A DNA stretch of 64,000 nt, taken from positions 65,368,905 through 65,432,904 of the forward strand of contig NC_067312.1 in the NCBI RefSeq assembly GCF_020740795.1, in the 5' to 3' direction. The number at the start of each line of letters is the position of its first letter. Positions within the stretch are counted from its first letter, which is position 1. This document shows positions 27,001 to 36,190 of this stretch, piece after piece. The notes under the pieces are model-generated. The model was not told where the DNA came from. It did not search any database and saw only the letters and a list, made by a program, of their open reading frames with translations. Source of the stretch: Apus apus. Lineage: Eukaryota; Chordata; Aves; Apodiformes; Apodidae. A program made the translations under genes and the position numbers.

Positions 27001-30000
27001 TTCATCCCATTTTGCCTTAATTCAGGGGAATTTCATAGATAAATGTAATAATGATAAAACCAAAACTATTAATGTAACAGACTAATTAAGGAATTTTGCG
27101 TGAAAAATCTGAAAACTTAAATTACATTAAAAAACTTAAATTACTTAAATTACATTAGTGCAAGTACATGAAAACATTCCATTTTATTTGGTTTACACAC
27201 TGTGTATTAGATGGTAATCTGAAAGGTGTTTATCTTTTCTCCAACTGCAAACTTCTTAATAATGTAGTGTGCCTTGGATACTACTGCTTTTAGATAATGA
27301 AGCTCAGTGTAACATCTTATAGGGACTAAAAGTTGGAACTTTGTAAAGAGTTTTGGGGAAATACTGCTTACCTGTGGTTTAAGTCAAACCACAATTGAAG
27401 TTGTCTGTTGATTTATTAACACTGTGATTAACTGTGATTAACTGGCAATCGGTGAATCATACATTTGGAATGAATTTCAGCAATAAACCACAATATTAGG
27501 TGTGATTAACATCTGATTAATGTACAGCATGTTAATAAACACCTACAAAGTTCTAAGTGTTCTGCTGTGGCTAATCCCTGGCAGCTTTGCTTTGACCTTA
27601 CACACATGTTAATCCACTTACATGCACAAATACCCTTCCCCAGCACAGGTGGGTTACATGCACACCTACCCTCTTCCCACTTCCCTCTTCCCACCCACCA
27701 CTCATGGGAGTGCATGTTTACCTGTTTACATGCATCTGTGGTGGGAGATGCGAGTACTCCAGCTTTACATGTAGTTAGGCTGCTGCACACAACCCACTGA
27801 TCTATATGCCAGCAAGGAGGCACCCCACAATGTCACGCACCACGCTCAAGGTAGCACATATGGATGCTCCAACCAGCTGGAGTGTCGGTTTCCCAAAGCA
27901 CTGGCAGGGAGGCTGCTCCACATGTCCTGTGTGAAGGTCATGGTGCTGACAAGACAGCTTCCTGTGGTGTCACACTAGGTTTTTATGGCTGCTGTTTTGT
28001 GGAGATCTCTCCTCTCCTGTCAGATTTTTTTCATGCTGCTTTTATACTTATTTTCAAGCTTTTATTTTCTTATGATGACCATTTTAAATGCATGTCATCA
28101 GAGTTACTTTCCCCTTCCTACTCAGGACAGTTGTCCTTGTCAGGGTGTCCTAGTCCCATTTACATGTGCTGGTAAACTCTTATTCCAACTGTATCAACTG
28201 GTGTTAGCTAGGCCATTTACCAAGGAAGAAAGTCACGATGATTCTGCCATATAAAAGTTCCTAGTTGGAACTGTAAAGACTGTGAAGTATATGGTATATG
28301 TAGAGTCATGGTATATGCCCAGTGACTGGCATAGGAAAATGTGGTTATAATTTCTCTGCAGATTCCCAGGGTACTCTTTGAAGTATAGGCTTGTAAGTTT
28401 GGCTTTCAAAAGTACTGTTCTCACCAGCTCAACTCCACCATGCTGTAATGTAGTGTTTAGTGGATGTTTCCCCATACTGTTCTCAGTGTAAGCACAGCCT
28501 AAATAACATGCAAAAATTTTCTGTTTTCCAGTCTCACTGTTCTGCATAGAAAACAGTAATCCAGCTGATACTGACAAAACTACATGAGTTCAAGATCATT
28601 CCTGTTAGTAGGATTACTAATTTCTCTTGCCGGATAAGGAAACTGAAACTGGTCCATGGTTTTGGACAGCTGTGACCATAAGAAGCTGGACTGCTTTGTA
28701 CAAAGCTAATTTCTTTTGTATGTATGGGATGCAAAAGCAGTGCACCAGGGAAATTATTTCCCAATATTGGCATGTTTTGCAGATTCTTATTGAGACTGCC
28801 AAAAAGCTTGGGCTCCAGTGTCATTCCAAGGGGACAATGATCACAATTGAAGGTCCTCGTTTCAGTTCTCGAGCAGAAAGCTTGATGTTTCGCAGCTGGG
28901 GAGCTGATGTTATCAACATGACCACAGTGCCTGAAGTGATTCTTGCAAAAGAAGCTGGAATGAGTTATGCTAGTATTGCCATGGCAACAGATTATGACTG
29001 CTGGAAGGAACACGAAGAAGCAGTAAGTGAAACTTTTTTCCTCTGGTTCTTGTCCCGAGGGATCTGGATGAGAACCTGTCAGTTTTGATAAGAGATCACA
29101 TACTGAACTAAGTTATTTTCTTACCTGCATCAGTATCACTGAGTTATTCTGTATTAACGATTGTGAAAGAACAGAATGAATTGTTGCTGTCTTGTTCATT
29201 TTCATAAATATGCTTTGCTACTAGTAAATCTTTTGTCTCCTCTTGTCTGACTCAGGGGGCCTGTATGTATGATGTTCGTGAGCTCTGTGTATGAACTTGT
29301 CTTCCTGTAATTAGTCTGGTGATTTTTCTTTTGCAGCTCTGTGCAAAATGGTGTATATGCTTTAGTTCTCTTTGTGTGAAATATAATGAGATGCATACCC
29401 ACAGCATAAAAGTTTTTACTGGCTAAAAACGATTGTGGTGTTTCAAGGTTTCGCCTTTGAACATAGAGTTGTATGAGTTAAATTAATTTATTTGAGTATT
29501 TAAGATGTGTGCCATCAAAATTGAGATACACAACTCAGTTTTATTGTATTTCTAGGTTTCAGTGGATAAAGTTTTAAAGATACTGAAAGGGAATGCAAAT
29601 AAGGCTACTAGCATACTCCTAACTGCTATACCTCAGATAGGTTCCATGGAATGGACAGACACCCTGCACACCCTGAAAGTAAGTACACATTTGAGGCTGA
29701 TGAGTATTTGGGACAGTAAATGTATATATACACATAATATATGTATATTTTCCAAGATATTTCTGCTTAAATTGTAACTTCTTGGAGTAGATGCCTCAAC
29801 AGACCAAATCTGTTCAAGATGGGTAAACAAATTCAATTAAGACTCACAAGCTTTATTGTAAAGGTCTAGCTTCAATTTTACAAGAAGTGTTACAAAAGGT
29901 AAAAAAATCAAGGACTTCTATAAATGGTTGATGAAGTGTTCATAGCACCAGTAAGGCGGTGTCAGGGAAATTTCTGGATAGGATGGGTCAGCCATGGGTG

Positions 30001-33000
30001 ATGTGCAGCTCTATCTTCTGTTCACTGAAGGGAGTTGTGTAGTGACGAGCAAATCCTTAGCAGTTGTTGCTGTAGTGCTCATGAAGTAGTGACATTCAGC
30101 ATCCTGTAGAAAGCAAGGAAGGCAAGTACAGATGCTGGAGTTCAGGTGAGCGTACTTGGGTTTACAGAATCAGAGAATGTTAGGAGTTGGAAGGGACCTA
30201 TGAAGATCATCGAGGCCACCCCCCCTGCCAGACCAGGACCAAAAAAACTAGGGCAGATCACTCAGAAAGGCATCCAGACAAGTCTTGAAAGTCTCCAGAA
30301 AAGGAAGACTCCACAGCCTCTCTGAGGAACCTGTTCGGGTGCTCTGTAACCCTCAGAGTGAAGAAGTTCTTCCTCATGCTGAGGTGGAACTTCCTGTGCT
30401 CAAGTTTGAATCTGTTGCCCTCATCCTACCACAGGGCATAAGAGCTTGTCCCTGCCTTCTTGATGCCTTCATGTATTTATAAACATTACTTACATCCCCC
30501 TCAGCCTTCTCTCTAGACTGAAAAGCCCCAGCTCTCTTAGCCTTGCCTTGTAAGGTAGGTGTTCCAGTCACTTGACTATCCTCATAGCCCTCCGTTGAGC
30601 TCTCAAGTAGATCCCTGTCCCTCTTGAACTGGAGAGCCCAGAACTGGACACAATACCGTCTCCCACAGCATCCTTGTAGATACGTTGATCAAGTATGGGT
30701 TTGGTGATCAGGCAGTGAGGTGGATCAAGAACTGGTTGAAAGGAAGAAGTCAGAGAGTTGTAGTCAATGGGGCAGAATCCAGTTGGAGGCCTGTGACTAG
30801 TGGAGTCCCTCAGGGGTCAGTACTGGGACCGGAGTTGTTCAACATCTTCATCAACAACCTGGATGAGGGTACAGAATGTACCCTCAGCAAGTTTGCTGAT
30901 GACACCAAGCTGGGAGGAGTGGCTGACACACCAGAAGGCTGTGCTGCCATTCAGAGAGACCTGGACAGGCTGGAGACTTGGGCGGGGAGAAACCTGATGA
31001 AGTTCAGCAAGGGCAAGTGTAGAGTTTTGCATTTGGGGAAGAAAAACACCATGTACCAGTACAGGTTGGGGGCTGACCTGCTGGAGAGCAGTGTAGGTGA
31101 AAGGGACCTGGGGGTCCTGGTAGGCAGGAGGATAACCATGAGCCAGCAATGTGCCCTTGTGGCTAAGAAGGCCAATGGCATCCTGGGGTGTATTAGAAAG
31201 GGTGTGGTTAGTAGGTCAAGGGAGGTTCTCCTCTCCCTCTATTCTGCATTGGTGAGGCCGCATCTGGAGTATTGTGTCCAGTTCTGGGCCCCTCAGTTCA
31301 AGAAGGACAGGGAACTGCTTGAAAGAGTCCAGCACAGAGCCACAGAGATGATTGAGGGAGTGGAACATCTCCCTTATGAGGAAAGGTTGGAGGAGCTGGG
31401 TCTCTTTAGTTTAGAGAAAAGGAGACTGAGAGGTGACCTCATCAATGTTTACAAATACGTAAAGGGTGAGTGTCAGGAAGATGGAGTTAAACTTTTTTCA
31501 GTGTTGACCAGTGATAGGACAAGGAGTAGTGGATGCAAATTGGAACATAGGAGGTTCAAGGTGAATATCAGAATTTTTTTTTTTTTACTGTGAGAGTGAC
31601 AGAGCACTGGAACAGGCTTCCCAGAGAGGTTGTGGAGTCTCCTTCACTGGAGACATTCAAAACCCGCCTGGACGCATTCCTCTGTGATGTGCTCTGGGTG
31701 ATCCTGCTCTGGCAGGGGGGTTGGACTGGATGATCTTTCAAGATCCCTTCCAACCCCTAGGATTCTATGATTCTATGAATATTCCCAAGTGAGGTCTCAC
31801 CAGGGCCGAGTAGAGGAGGAGGAGAACCTCCCTTGATCTGCTGGACACACTCCTCCTAATGCACCCCAGGATATCATTGGCCTTCTTGGCCACAAGGACA
31901 CATTGTTGTCCCATGGATAACTTGTTGTCTACCAGGACTCCAGGGTCCTTCTCCACAGAGCTGCTCTGTAGCAGATCGCCTCCTAGCCTGTACTGGTGCA
32001 TTTTGTTGTTCCTTCCCAGGTGCAGGACTCTGCACTTGCTCTTGTTGAATCTCAATAAGTTACTCTTTGCCCAGCTCTCCAGCCTGTCCAAATCTCACTG
32101 AATAGCTGCTCAGCCTTCTCCTGGGTCAGCCCATCCTTCCAGCTTCATGTCATCAGCAAACCTGCTGAGAAGACACTCTGTCCCATCATCAAGGTCATTG
32201 ATAAAGAAGTTGAACAGGGCTGGACCCAGCACTGATCCCTGGGGGACTCCACTAGTTACAAGTCTCCAGCTGGACTCTGCACCATTGACCCCCACTCTTT
32301 GGGCTCTATTGTGTAGCCAGTTCTTAATTCATCTCACTGTCCATTATTTTATCCCACATATTCTGAGCTTGCTCACGAGGATGCTATGGAAGACTGTGTC
32401 AAAAGCCTTGCTAAGGTCAAGGGTGCCCTGCATCTACCCATTTAGTCACAACATCATGGAAGACTATCGGATTAGTCAAGCATGACTTCCCCTTGGTAAA
32501 TCCATGCTGACTACTCCTGATAAACCTTCTCTTGCATGTTTTTCGAGATGACCTCCAAAATGACCAGCTGCATCATTTTTCCAGGAATGAAGGTGAGGCT
32601 GACTGGTCTCTAGTTTCCTGTATCATCCTTCTTGCCCATTTTGAAGACTGGAGTGATGCTGGCATTGCTCCAGTCCTTAAGGACCTCTCATGTTTGCCAT
32701 GATCTTTCAAAAATGATGGAGAGTGGCAGGGCAGTAATATCAGCCAGCTCTCTCAGCACTCTTGAGTGCATCTCATCAGGGACTTGTGTACATTCAATTA
32801 CATAACTGGTCTCTGACCCACTCTTCACTGACTAGTGCAGAGTTTTCCCTCCTCCAGGCTTCCTCTCCTATATCCAGGGTCTGAAGCTTATAAGGGCTGG
32901 TCTTAGTAAAGACTGAAGCAAAGAAGTTATTCGGCAACTCTGCTTTCTCTGCATCCTTTGTTACCAGGGCTTCCACATTGTCCATATTCTTCCTTTTACT

Positions 33001-35272
33001 ACTGATATATTTGAAGAAGCTCTTTTTGTTCGCCTTTACTTCCTTTGCCACTTCAAGTTCTAAGAAGGCTTTGGCCTTTTTTGTTGCCCTCCTACATACC
33101 CTAACAACATCCCTATAGTTCTCCCAAGTGACAAGTCCCTTCTTCCACGAACTGTACTTTTCTTTCTTCCACAAGACTTTTTTCAGAACATCCTTGCTTA
33201 TCCATGCATGTTATTTACCACCTCTGCCTGATTTCCTGCTCAAAGGAATGCACCTGTCTTGGCTTGGAGGAAGTGTTATTTAAAAATTAACCAGGTTTCC
33301 TGGTCTCCCTTTCCTTTCCGTCTTAGCCCATGGGATTTCTGCAAGTAGATCTTTGAAGAGTCCAAAGTGAGCCCTACGGAAGTCCAGGGTTATAATCCTG
33401 CTTACTGCCCTGCTTCTTCCTTGTAAAATACTAAACTCCACCATGTCATGGTCTCTGTCACCAAGGCTATTCCCAACCTTAATGTCCCCAGCCAGACCTT
33501 CTTTATTCATTAATACATGGTCTAGCAGTGCACCTCTCCTTGTTGGTTTTTCCATTAGAAGACCCGGCCCCATCTCAAACTCTCTCAGTAATTAAAAGAA
33601 ACAGCTCTCACAGCTGCTGGTGCCGCTGTCGCTCCCCACTCCATGCTGACGTGTGGTGTAAGAGATCTGCCAATATTAACTGGTTAACTAGTTAACAAGT
33701 AGGTGTCATCTCATGGGAAGCAGCTCTGAAGGGCCAAGGAGCTCCAGAAAGCTGGCAGGTCTTTAAGGGCAGCATTCCCCTAGCACTAGAGTGATCCACA
33801 GAAAGACCGATCAGGAGGCTGACTTCGCTAAACAAGAAATAAAGCTCCACTATGAAGATGCAGCCTTCCAAGGGCTGGAAGCAGGCACAAGCTACCAAGA
33901 AGGAATCCAGTGACAGCAGACAGTTTCTAAAGGGAACCAATATAGTAGATTCTTTCTTATTTTTATTAGGAAATGTATTGGTGAGACAGGAAAAACTGTC
34001 TTGTCAAGAAGAATTTTAACTCATAACAGCTGAGAATTGAGCTCTGCACCTTTGTTACAGTAAGGCTCAACCCCACAAGGATCGAGAGGGAATCCATACT
34101 GGGATGGTAAAAGGAATGTCATGTTAGAACTGATTTTTCTTCCTGATTCCAACTTAACTACCAGTTCTCTACCTCCTCACCCCAAGTGGTACAGGAGGAT
34201 TGGGGAATGGGGGTTGAGTTCAGTTCATCACACGTTTCTGCCGCTCCTTCCTCATCAGGGGAAGGACTCCTCATACTCTGCCGCTGCTCCAGTGTCGGGT
34301 CCCTCTCACAGGACATGGTCCTCCGTGAACTCCTCTGGCATGAGTCCCTCCCACGAGGTGCAGTTCTTCCTGAACTGCTCCAGCATCATTCCCTTCCATG
34401 GGCCCAGAGCTTCAGGAACAGACTGTTCCAGCACAAGTCCCCCACAAGTCCTGCCAGAAAACCTGCTTCCCCATGGGCTCTTCTCTCCATGGGTCCACTC
34501 ATCCTTCCAGGAGCCTGCTCCCGTGCTCCCCATGGGTTCACAGCCTCCTTCAGACATTCACCTGCACCCCCAAGACTTCCTCCATGATCTGCAGGTGAAT
34601 ATCTGTTCAACCATTAACCTCCATGGTCTGCAGGGGGACAACCTCCCTCACCGTGGTTTTCACCAGAGGTTGAGCGTAATCTCCACTCCAGCACCTGGAG
34701 CACCTTCTCACCTTCCTTCACTGAACTCGATGTCTGCAGAGTTGTTTCTCTCACATGTTGCCATTCCTCTCTCTGTCTGCCTTTGGGCATCAGTTTTTTC
34801 CCCTTCTTTATTTTCATTATCTCAGAGGTGCTGCGACCATTGCTGATGGGCTTGGCCTTGGCCAGCGGCACATCCATCTTGGGACTGGCTGGCATTGGCT
34901 TTGTCGGACATGGAGGAAGCTTCTAGCAGCTTCTCACAGCTACCAAAACCTTGCTATGCAAACCCAGTACAGATTGCTGTTCTCAGTACCAGTAAGCCTG
35001 TTACATAGGTTCAAAGAGTTGCAGTGGTGAGTCATTTTTTGTAGAGTCTGCCCTGCCTGTCATTCTCTAAACTTTTGTCGTGGTGGAGTAAGTTGGAGAC
35101 ACAATGCACATCAAAAGAGTTGAATCTGTTTGTAATCCAAATGGAAGCTATGTAGTCTCTGTAGCATTTTTAAATGTAATTCTGCTCTTCATTGGCAGAG
35201 GAAGCATTCATCTACTGTGACTTTGTATTTCAGACAACAGTGCAGTGTTCTGTCATCCTGCCAAAACAGTAA
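8523..35272 (+). CDS. MTAP: S-methyl-5'-thioadenosine phosphorylase, 8 coding exons
   Basis: Coding exons are 8523-8549, 13275-13361, 20925-20983, 23018-23185, 25068-25170, 28783-29022, 29556-29678 and 35234-35272 (stop TAA). All introns are GT-AG and phases agree, giving 281 aa against 283 in human. The enzyme splits 5'-methylthioadenosine with phosphate into adenine and 5-methylthioribose-1-phosphate in the cytosol, feeding adenine and methionine salvage; the family enzyme is a homotrimer. Visible family motifs: GGTGLDD with phosphate-site T16, ARHGR with R58-H59 (spanning the exon 3/4 junction), TTACGSL with T91-A92, INMTTVPE with M194-T195, and ATDYDCW with D218 and D220. The start ATG has A at -3 and G at +4, and the short Ala-rich N-terminus (MAAAAAAVK) replaces the Ser/Thr-rich human one. 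No frameshift or missing catalytic residue was seen. Its neighbour downstream is CDKN2A, as in other amniotes. The identification is by recognition of the family, not by a search. Confidence 0.97.
8550..13274 (+). other. MTAP: MTAP intron 1
   Basis: The first 450 bases continue the CpG island, then the sequence is AT-rich. It contains one copy (10209-10351) of a 143-bp segment that recurs in intron 2, a perfect 11-bp-arm hairpin at 10350-10375 and a short AATA-rich tract near 10007-10040. No other gene was seen. Confidence 0.85.
10209..10351 (+). repeat. 143-bp direct repeat, copy 1
   Basis: Matches 13929-14071 with three mismatches (10215, 10224, 10284) at a constant offset of 3720. The two copies flank MTAP exon 2. 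Origin unknown: either a young interspersed repeat or a local duplication. Confidence 0.9.
13275..13361 (+). CDS. MTAP: MTAP coding exon 2
   Basis: 29 codons, phase 0 on both sides; residues 10-38 with the glycine-rich phosphate-binding loop [11 protein letters not shown] and the stretch [14 protein letters not shown]. The acceptor ends TGTAAG and the donor is AAG/GTCTGT. Confidence 0.96.
13929..14071 (+). repeat. 143-bp direct repeat, copy 2
   Basis: Second copy of the segment at 10209-10351, in MTAP intron 2. Flanking sequence on both sides is unrelated between copies. 140 of 143 bases identical. Confidence 0.9.
14468..14770 (-). mobile_element. CR1 LINE 3' fragment
   Basis: Reverse CR1 tail: GGTTTAGGTTGGAAGGGAAC, CACCTCCCACTAGACCAGGT, GCTCAAAGCCCCATCCAGCC, then CCTATCACTACACACC at its inner end. 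Lies in MTAP intron 2. Confidence 0.88.
15740..16121 (+). mobile_element. CR1 LINE 3' fragment interrupted by an expanded array
   Basis: 15740-15905 shows the CR1 block with GGAGATGGTGGAGTCATTGT and TTGGACTAGATGATCTTCTG; 16049-16121 shows a second CR1 end (GGTCATAGGCTGGACTTGAT, GATTCTGTGTTTCTGTGA). Between them lies the degenerate array at 15905-16048. Confidence 0.75.
15905..16048 (+). repeat. Degenerate TTAGGG-like minisatellite
   Basis: Repeated words such as GGGTTAGG, TTAAGGGTC, GGGTCTAGG and GGTCTAGGGTTAAGGGTCTA, spaced about 7 or 14 bases. It resembles an eroded telomere-type or minisatellite array lying between two CR1 ends. Confidence 0.65.
16728..16842 (+). mobile_element. CR1 LINE 3' end
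   Basis: Short forward CR1 end with CCTGGTCTAGTGGGAGGTAT, GGTCTCTTCCAACCCAAACT and terminal ATGATTCTGTGA. Confidence 0.85.
18097..18121. repeat. Inverted repeat, 9-bp arms
   Basis: AACCCTGGG, a 7-base spacer and CCCAGGGTT form a perfect stem. It is in MTAP intron 2; no function is assigned. Confidence 0.7.
20925..20983 (+). CDS. MTAP: MTAP coding exon 3
   Basis: 59 bases after the acceptor TTTTCCAG; residues 39-57 ([19 protein letters not shown]) plus two bases of the Arg58 codon. The donor is AG/GTAAAT, so the intron splits the catalytically important arginine codon of ARHGR. Confidence 0.95.
21340..21660. repeat. Degenerate unclassified repeat
   Basis: Recurrent GTCCAAG, AGTCCAT, GGACAGG and CTGGGGACA words suggest an old tandem or interspersed repeat in MTAP intron 3. 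I cannot name the family. Confidence 0.4.
23018..23185 (+). CDS. MTAP: MTAP coding exon 4
   Basis: 168 bases, entered in phase 2 after TTGGCAG and left in phase 2 at AG/GTGAGT. It encodes the end of Arg58, then [20 protein letters not shown], the TTACGSL motif and [12 protein letters not shown]. Confidence 0.96.
25068..25170 (+). CDS. MTAP: MTAP coding exon 5
   Basis: 103 bases after the acceptor TTTTCTAG; completes an Arg codon, then [15 protein letters not shown] and [12 protein letters not shown], ending KTRE. The donor is GAG/GTTAGT, phase 0. Confidence 0.95.
25575..25666 (+). repeat. Tandem duplication of a 46-bp unit
   Basis: Two adjacent 46-bp units (25575-25620 and 25621-25666) starting AATTAAGTAAATAGCACTTC differ at three positions. 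Located in MTAP intron 5. Confidence 0.9.
28783..29022 (+). CDS. MTAP: MTAP coding exon 6
   Basis: 240 bases, 80 codons, phase 0 on both sides, acceptor TTTTGCAG and donor GCA/GTAAGT. It carries [13 protein letters not shown], the substrate residue Met194 in INMTTVPEV and the purine-site aspartates in MATDYDCW. Confidence 0.97.
29023..29555 (+). other. MTAP: MTAP intron 6
   Basis: A short 533-bp intron, AT-rich, with no repeat or other feature seen. Confidence 0.9.
29556..29678 (+). CDS. MTAP: MTAP coding exon 7
   Basis: 123 bases, 41 codons, phase 0, acceptor TTTCTAG and donor AAA/GTAAGT. It encodes the C-terminal helix region starting [13 protein letters not shown] and ending DTLHTLK. Confidence 0.95.
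30170..30656 (-). mobile_element. CR1 LINE, 3' part of the interrupted minus-strand copy
   Basis: Reverse CR1 beginning AGAATCAGAGAATGTTAGGA and GTTGGAAGGGACC, running through AGAAGTTCTTCCTCATGCTG to GAACTGGACACAATAC, where the plus-strand copy interrupts it. It resumes at 31778. Confidence 0.88.
30657..31778 (+). mobile_element. CR1 LINE with reverse-transcriptase fragment, inserted in another CR1
   Basis: Open from 30685 to 31593 (302 codons), encoding the later part of CR1 ORF2: [37 protein letters not shown], the RT active-site FADDTKLGG, then [32 protein letters not shown] and [18 protein letters not shown]. The 5' end (endonuclease and early RT) is missing. The frame is lost at a T12-type homopolymer near 31574, and the copy ends in ATTCTATGATTCTATGA. 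It is a 5'-truncated, relatively young insertion. Confidence 0.93.
31778..33600 (-). mobile_element. CR1 LINE, 5' part of the interrupted minus-strand copy
   Basis: Continues the reverse CR1 with the RT region ([23 protein letters not shown] at 32110-32295, [12 protein letters not shown]), the EN-RT linker ([20 protein letters not shown] near 33000) and the end of the endonuclease domain (ILDFRRA-like stretch and [13 protein letters not shown] near 33300). Several stops and frameshifts break it, and the 5' end is missing beyond about 33600. Confidence 0.9.
34160..34971 (+). mobile_element. LTR-like endogenous retrovirus-derived repeat (putative)
   Basis: Resembles a repeat I know from many bird genomes, with GGGTTGAGTTCAGTTCATCA, internal copies of a CTCCAGCRT...CCCTYCCAYGGG unit, GTCTGCAGAGTTGTTTCTCT, CTGATGGGCTTGGCCTTGGC and the end TACCAAAACCTTGC...AACCCAGTACA. 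It ends in CA as LTRs do, but I could not fix the 5' end or a target duplication. An open frame of 241 codons across it is not a gene. No viral protein is encoded. Confidence 0.6.
35234..35272 (+). CDS. MTAP: MTAP coding exon 8 with stop
   Basis: Twelve codons [12 protein letters not shown] then TAA, after the acceptor GTATTTCAG. It matches the length and hydrophobic pattern of the last human residues (QFSVLLP). It lies 5.6 kb from exon 7 because intron 7 holds several mobile elements. Confidence 0.93.
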   Translation, partial: TTVQCSVILPKQ

Positions 35273-36190
35273 CAACCTGGATGGACCTCGAAGTTTGGGT
35301 GCTCACAAGAAAGACTGGATCACTTCGGAACTTCCAGAGGTTACAATATCTTCAAAAAATGTTACAAGCCTGAAAAGAATGGAGTAAATGTAGACTGATG
35401 ATAATGCATAAGACAGCTCTTATAATCTTCATCATGATTGAAAGTGTGTAAGATGGTTAAAGTTAGATTTTGAGTATGTTTTTAACTTGGAAGAGCTTTA
35501 CTGTCAAGCTAGATCAGACAGTGACTAAAGGAAAAAGTCAGTAGCGGTTTGTGATCCCCTTTTCAGTGATACCTTTTAGCTGGTGGAAGAAGGGAAAGGC
35601 TAGGTAATACTCTTGTTGCAGTTCTTAAAATAAGATCTAAGGAAGCAGATACACTACTTGATTTACTATTTCTGCCTCCCATCTTTTCCTTCAACAAGGC
35701 AATGTTTGCAGTTCACTTCAGAAACATATCAGAAAAACTAAACAATTTCAAAATAAAATTATACTATTTTTATACATGATCCTTATTTTTTATTTAGTGT
35801 TTCTTTTTTCTTAAAGCAGTGGGTTTTGTTTGTGTGCTAAAAGACATGGTTTAATAATTGTGGTTCTTTCACAGCAGAACTTGTGAATTACTGTTCTCAT
35901 TTTTAAAAATATAAGGTAATGCCTAAACCAAATTTGTGCCTGAAGAAGTACTTATGTGTCTTGCAGAATTGTACAAAAGATTACTTTGCTGCCTGGGTCC
36001 TGAACGCTGTGCTGGCCTTTTGCTGCTTCAGTGACATGAACAACTCCAGTTTTAGTTTCTCTTTTAAGTGATAAATATGCTTGAGTGCTCTGAATGTATG
36101 CATTTCATTTTTTTATACAATTCAACTTCAACATAATAATGTGCTGCTTCTTGTCTAGTAAATAAAACAAATGAAAACTATGCTTCTCCA
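35273..36190 (+). other. MTAP: MTAP 3' untranslated region with two poly(A) signals
   Basis: AT-rich sequence without repeats follows the stop. AATAAA hexamers occur at 35752-35757 (about 480 bases after the stop) and 36161-36166 (about 890 bases after it). Either could end the transcript; the choice cannot be made from sequence alone. Confidence 0.6.

Larger units (their letters stand above)
20984..28782 (+). other. MTAP: MTAP introns 3, 4 and 5 (interrupted by exons 4 and 5)
   Basis: Introns at 20984-23017, 23186-25067 and 25171-28782. 21340-21660 is a degenerate repeat rich in GTCCA and GGACAGG motifs. 25575-25666 is a tandem 46-bp duplication. 27590-27780 repeats TTACATGCA-like words several times. 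No second gene was recognised. Confidence 0.75.
29679..35233 (+). other. MTAP: MTAP intron 7, filled with mobile elements
   Basis: 5.6 kb, of which roughly 4 kb is transposon-derived: a minus-strand CR1 interrupted by a plus-strand CR1 (30170-33600) and an LTR-like repeat (34160-34971). The remaining sequence shows no gene. Confidence 0.85.

Noticed and set aside
30685-31593. Reverse-transcriptase ORF as a host gene
   Set aside because: It is the truncated ORF2 of a CR1 LINE inside MTAP intron 7, lacking the endonuclease and N-terminal RT parts.
34121-34846. 241-codon plus-strand open frame
   Set aside because: Lies inside the LTR-like repeat and reflects its internal tandem unit; no retroviral or cellular domain.
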